From contig CAVUAA010000002.1 of NCBI GenBank assembly GCA_963739345.1, forward strand, positions 1 through 64,000: a stretch of 64,000 nucleotides of DNA, read 5' to 3'. Positions within the stretch are counted from its first letter, which is position 1; every line of letters begins with the position of its first letter. This stretch comes from CAVUAA01 sp963739345. GTDB lineage: Bacteria; Chlamydiota; Chlamydiia; Chlamydiales; JAFEGQ01. This document shows positions 60,589 through 64,000 of the stretch, one piece after another. Below the pieces are notes generated by a model that was not told the DNA's origin, did no database searches, and saw only the letters and a program-made list of their open reading frames with translations. The translations under genes were made by a program, and so were the position numbers.

Positions 60589-61137
60589 ATGAAGGTTACT
60601 CATAAAACACTCATCGCCGCGAGTTTGGCCAGTTTTGCCGCAGGAATCGTCATTGGAAATCGTTTCGATAGCTGCTTGCAGGCGATCAAAGCCATCGACA
60701 CCAAATTTGCAGGAGCTCTCCCCTCCAGCCTCCGCAACGTCCGTTGGCTCTTCCCTGCCGGCGCTATCATAGTTGCAACAGGAGTTACCTACTTCCTCAA
60801 GGGAGAGGTCGACCCTCTTATACAGGCAGTAAATAATGGAACTAAGGAGTTCGAAGACGCCTTTTTCGAAGCGATAGATGATGAAAATATGAAAGCCGCG
60901 GAAATATTACTCAATCTAGCATTGCAGCAAGAGCTCTTCGACGTCAACAATGCCGATGATGACGGTACTACAGTGCTTGTCTGGGCAGCGGAGGAGGGGC
61001 TTGTGGGAATTGTGAAGATTTCCCTCGCGCACGGCGCCGACACCACCGCAATCGGAAATGGTAAGACAGCGCTTCAGTGGGCGCAGCAAAATGGACATAT
61101 GGAAATCGTGGAGATGCTCAATAATCACAAGTCGTGA
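60589..61137 (+). CDS. Ankyrin-repeat protein with the shared N-terminal module
   Basis: 182 residues from ATG 60589. Residues 1-72 are homologous to the start of the 59352 gene: MKVTHKTLIAAS, AAGIVIG, then IKAIDTKFAGALPSSLRNVRW and a hydrophobic segment. The C-terminal half has three ankyrin repeats: DENMKAAEILLNLA, then DGTTVLVWAAEEGLVGIVKI and GKTALQWAQQNGHMEIVEML. Ankyrin proteins of chlamydiae often act on host proteins. The combination of one N-terminal module with different C-termini in neighbouring genes suggests a modular effector family. Confidence 0.75.
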   Translation: MKVTHKTLIAASLASFAAGIVIGNRFDSCLQAIKAIDTKFAGALPSSLRNVRWLFPAGAIIVATGVTYFLKGEVDPLIQAVNNGTKEFEDAFFEAIDDENMKAAEILLNLALQQELFDVNNADDDGTTVLVWAAEEGLVGIVKISLAHGADTTAIGNGKTALQWAQQNGHMEIVEMLNNHKS

Positions 61138-61184
61138 TGCCGCCCCTCTCGAGCTTGGAACCCCTGTTAGATTTCTACCGCGAC

Positions 61185-61287
61185 AGACCTAGATTATTTT
61201 GGTGTGTAGCGCAGCGCGGAGACCGGCGGCTAGCCAAGCTGGCTGCCGCTGGCCGAGCGCCCAGCTACACGCCAAAAGATCAGGTCT
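61185..61287. repeat. 103-bp imperfect palindrome at the SNF2 helicase stop (type D)
   Basis: Outer arms AGACCTAGATTATTTTGGTG and, reversed, AGACCTGATCTTTTGGCG; inner arms AGCGC...GGCGGCTAGCC and GGCTGCCGCTGGCC...GCGC around AAGC. The TGA stop of the SNF2 gene (61280-61282 on the minus strand) is inside the right arm. Confidence 0.8.
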
Positions 61288-64000
61288 GCAGGAGTTCGAG
61301 GACTTCTTCCCAGGTGAGCTTGGAGACGGCCTCGTCGTCGGTGGATACAACCTGCTTGACGAGATTCTCTTTGCGCTTCTGCATCTGGACGATCTTCTCT
61401 TCGATGGTCCCTTTCGTAATAAGCTTGTAGGCGGAGACGGACTTCTGTTGTCCGATGCGGTGGACGCGATCTGTCGCTTGGTTTTCGACTGCGGGATTCC
61501 ACCACATGTCGTAGTGGATGACGGTGTCGGCACCGGTGAGGTTGAGGCCTGTGCCACCGGCTTTGAGGGAGACGAGGAAGACCATGCAGGTGGGATCTTC
61601 GTTGAACTGTTTGACGAGCTCGAGGCGGTTTTTCGATGAACCGTCGAGGTAGGCGAACTTGACGCCGAGCCGTTGGAGGTCGTCGCGCATGATGCCGAGC
61701 ATGCGGGTGTATTGGGAGAAGATGACCGACTTGTGGTCCCCTTCAATGAGGGTTTGGAGGAGCTCGAGGAGCATGTCGTATTTTGCTGAGTCACCGGGTT
61801 CCGCTTTTTCTTTGGCGAAGATGGCGGGGTGGCAGCAGATCTGTTTGAGGCGGGTGAGGGTGGCGAGGACGTGGATTTGAACTTTGTCGAAGCCCTGCTT
61901 TTCGACAAGGCGGGAGAGCTCTTCGCGGGCGGAGGCGGCGTAGGATTCGTAGAGCTCCTTTTGGACGTTGGAGAGGTGGCAGTGGTAGGGGATGTGGGAG
62001 ACGGGGGGGAGGTCTTTGAGGACGTCGGACTTCATCCGGCGGAGAATGAAGGGGGTTACTTTTTTGGAGAGATTTTCGAGCGCTTTGGTTTGCGCCTCGC
62101 CGGAGGGTCGGATGTATTTTTCGACGAAGCGGTCGTAGGTGCTGAGAAGGCCGGGCATGAGGAAGTCGAGGAGGCTCCATAGCTCGTCGAGGGAGTTTTC
62201 AACGGGGGTGCCGGTGAGGACAAGACGGTGGTTGGCTTTGAGCAGCTTGACCGACTTGGCGTTGCGGGTGCCCCGGTTTTTGATGTGTTGCGCTTCGTCG
62301 AGGATGGCGTAGCCGAAGGTGCGCTCTTCGTAGGTTTCGATATCTTTTTGGAGGAGGCTGTAGGAGGAGATGAGGATGTCGACGTCGGCGGAGGCGTCGA
62401 TCAGTTTTTTCCGCTGGGTGGGGGTGCCGTCGATCACCTGCACGTTGAGATCGGGGTTGAACTTAGCGAGCTCTTCCTTCCAGTTATAGAGGAGAGAGGT
62501 GGGGCAGACGACAATCGACTGCTGGTCCGGGGAGGCGGCGTGAAACTGGGTGAGGGCGATAATCGCCTGAAGGGTTTTCCCCAGACCCATGTCATCGGCG
62601 AGGATGCCGGAGAGACGCATGAGGCGGAGCCGCTCGAGCCAGTGAACCCCCTCTTTTTGGTAGGGACGGAGGGTCGCTTTGATCTTTTTGGGAATTGGGG
62701 AAGGCTTGACGGGGCGGAGACCGAGCATCTGTCCTTGGATCTCGAGGAGGGCGTCTGAGATGGTCATCTTGACGGGGAGGCCGTCGAAATGGGCTGGGGT
62801 GAGGTTGGCGAGGCTCCAGAGGGGGCGCTCTTCCGTGTGGTTGTCCAGATTTTTGAGGCCAATCTCATCGAACAGCTGAACGACAGGGGTCAGTTTCTCA
62901 ACATCGAGGACGAGGATCTTGCTCCCTTTCTTGGTCTTGTCGATCTCGAGGAAGGTCCGTTTGGAGGTGATGGTCTCCCACAGCCTATCGAGTGAAATCC
63001 CCTTGAGACGTCCTTTGACTTTCAGCTCTAGATTATATTGATCGATCCTCTCCCCTTCAACGAAGTGGAGGGTGAACTGGGTGTCGTCGTAGAGGAACTT
63101 GTCCTGGAGAGTGGAGGGGACCGCGAAGGCGATCTGCTCCTGATAACGGGGAACCACCTCGGTCATGAACTCGACAACTTTTTTCTCGCTCTTGGCGATG
63201 AAGGAGCCGGTCTCGCGCTGAAAAATGAAACCAGTGAAGAGCTCATTGATGATCTGCCGCTCTTCGACCAGGTTGCGGGCGAGAATCCCCTCTTCGCCGA
63301 CAAAGGCAGTCGCCTCCTCAAAGGTGAGCTGGCTCGGTGCGGCGGGCACCTCCAGGTCGTCATAGCAGAAGGAGAGGTGGGCTTCGAGCTCCCCGTTGAG
63401 GTACTCAATCTCACACTTGCCCCGCAAATCCCCTGCAAAGGGAAGAGTGGAGTACTGCTCAAGGACGTTCTGCCCACGCACCTCCGCCATCCGCTGGATT
63501 TCGGGGAGGGCGTTTTCGACAAAGGCGCCAAAGAGGGGCTCGGGGATGGTCATCGCCTCGATCTTGGCTAGATTACGGAGGTGGACGCGGCGAATTCGAT
63601 CTTGGAAACGGTAGTAAAGGTTGTCACAGAGGACGCCCGGCTTGCAACAGTCGAAGACGCGGACCCCTTTGTAGTCCACCTCTTCCCCCTCAAGGACGAT
63701 GGTGGGCTTGAGGAACGCCTTGGGCGCTGGAAGGCCCAAATGCTCCACAACAAACCGGAGGGAGGCGCTCTCCGTTGAAAAAGAGACCGGCTTGTCCAGT
63801 CCTCCGAGGTAGAGGCAAGGGAGGGCGAGCCTCTCGCCATCCTCTTTCGCCGCATAGCCTGACGCACCCATGTTCTCGGTCGCCTTGGCGTGGGCGTCGG
63901 CCATCAGCATGCCGAAGACACTTGGGTCGATGAGACAGATGCGCAGCTGTTCCTCTTCTCCCTCGGGAAAGCGGGCTCCCCAGATCACACGCTTCAATAG
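61280..64000 (-). CDS. SNF2/SWI2-family helicase, 5' end outside the window
   Basis: At least 905 residues; the frame is open to the window edge, and chlamydial homologues are longer, so the start lies outside. The N-terminal half is the bacterial SNF2-associated region. The helicase core: LADDMGLGKTLQAI (motif I), CPTSLLYNWKEEL (Ia), ILDEAQHIKN (II), LTGTPVENSLDELW (III), then the C-terminal RecA lobe with FSQYTRMLG, LKAGGTGLNLTGA (V) and TDRVHRIGQQ (VI). These ATPases remodel protein-DNA complexes; the bacterial role is linked to transcription recycling or repair. In C. trachomatis the orthologue neighbours mreB. Confidence 0.92.
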   Translation of the reverse strand, partial: LLKRVIWGARFPEGEEEQLRICLIDPSVFGMLMADAHAKATENMGASGYAAKEDGERLALPCLYLGGLDKPVSFSTESASLRFVVEHLGLPAPKAFLKPTIVLEGEEVDYKGVRVFDCCKPGVLCDNLYYRFQDRIRRVHLRNLAKIEAMTIPEPLFGAFVENALPEIQRMAEVRGQNVLEQYSTLPFAGDLRGKCEIEYLNGELEAHLSFCYDDLEVPAAPSQLTFEEATAFVGEEGILARNLVEERQIINELFTGFIFQRETGSFIAKSEKKVVEFMTEVVPRYQEQIAFAVPSTLQDKFLYDDTQFTLHFVEGERIDQYNLELKVKGRLKGISLDRLWETITSKRTFLEIDKTKKGSKILVLDVEKLTPVVQLFDEIGLKNLDNHTEERPLWSLANLTPAHFDGLPVKMTISDALLEIQGQMLGLRPVKPSPIPKKIKATLRPYQKEGVHWLERLRLMRLSGILADDMGLGKTLQAIIALTQFHAASPDQQSIVVCPTSLLYNWKEELAKFNPDLNVQVIDGTPTQRKKLIDASADVDILISSYSLLQKDIETYEERTFGYAILDEAQHIKNRGTRNAKSVKLLKANHRLVLTGTPVENSLDELWSLLDFLMPGLLSTYDRFVEKYIRPSGEAQTKALENLSKKVTPFILRRMKSDVLKDLPPVSHIPYHCHLSNVQKELYESYAASAREELSRLVEKQGFDKVQIHVLATLTRLKQICCHPAIFAKEKAEPGDSAKYDMLLELLQTLIEGDHKSVIFSQYTRMLGIMRDDLQRLGVKFAYLDGSSKNRLELVKQFNEDPTCMVFLVSLKAGGTGLNLTGADTVIHYDMWWNPAVENQATDRVHRIGQQKSVSAYKLITKGTIEEKIVQMQKRKENLVKQVVSTDDEAVSKLTWEEVLELLQT

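Overview
The window reads as a chromosome segment of an environmental chlamydia (phylum Chlamydiota, outside the Chlamydiaceae), preceded by about 4.3 kb that look foreign. The chlamydial call rests on gene order. Several neighbourhoods match, as I recall them, blocks of the Chlamydia trachomatis genome: recO / yidD / a LysM protein / pheT / a lipoprotein / an Ada-type methyltransferase; trhO (yceA) / rpsD / murJ / nfo; hemA / parE / parC / a 65-residue protein / rluD; kdsA / lptC-like / lptA-like / lptB; and pckA / mreB / SNF2 helicase. These blocks are separate in C. trachomatis and sit close together here.

Layout. 1-4262: GC-rich, alphaproteobacteria-like genes (a quinone-oxidoreductase-type dehydrogenase, PilZ, tiny zinc-ribbon proteins), several of them broken, ending in the 3' remnant of an IS5-family transposase. 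Its truncated end abuts a Sel1-repeat gene at about 4401/4402. This is either a decayed acquired block or an assembly join. 4402-14051: envelope and redox genes (Sel1 protein, thioredoxin-VKOR fusion), two paralogous small proteins on either side of tRNA-Leu(CAA), a Ppx/GppA protein and three tandem MAF/DUF115 proteins. 14077-21836: a GH81-like beta-1,3-glucanase, hpf, rlmN, a second pair of small membrane paralogues, recO, two tRNAs, yidD and a LysM protein. 21904-33740: pheT, a lipoprotein, ada, a RelE-type toxin-antitoxin pair, trhO, rpsD, a frameshifted murJ, nfo and hemA. 33902-48201: a PseB-like sugar dehydratase, topoisomerase IV, a frameshifted recX, rluD, dtd, khpA, a DHH protein, tRNA-Arg, an aminotransferase, kdsA and the Lpt genes. 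48251-54187: two large eukaryote-like proteins (tandem pseudokinase; F-box with a membrane hairpin) next to ndk, with a duplicate of the ndk 3' end between them. 54392-64000: a deoxyribosyltransferase-like protein, a sugar O-methyltransferase, pckA, mreB, two modular small proteins (one with ankyrin repeats) and a partial SNF2 helicase.

The clearest undescribed signals are three. (1) A dispersed family of 40-170 bp palindromic elements lies again and again across or just after stop codons (rpsD, pseB-like, the deoxyribosyltransferase-like gene, the methyltransferase, the SNF2 helicase). One 108-bp member is inserted in frame inside ada. (2) There is a cluster of candidate host-interaction proteins: pseudokinase, F-box and ankyrin proteins, the last with a promoter and N-terminal module shared with a neighbour. 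(3) A set of genes suggests glycosylation with nonulosonic acids (PseB-like enzyme, three MAF-type proteins, a sugar O-methyltransferase). All functions are inferred from reading the sequence; no searches were run.
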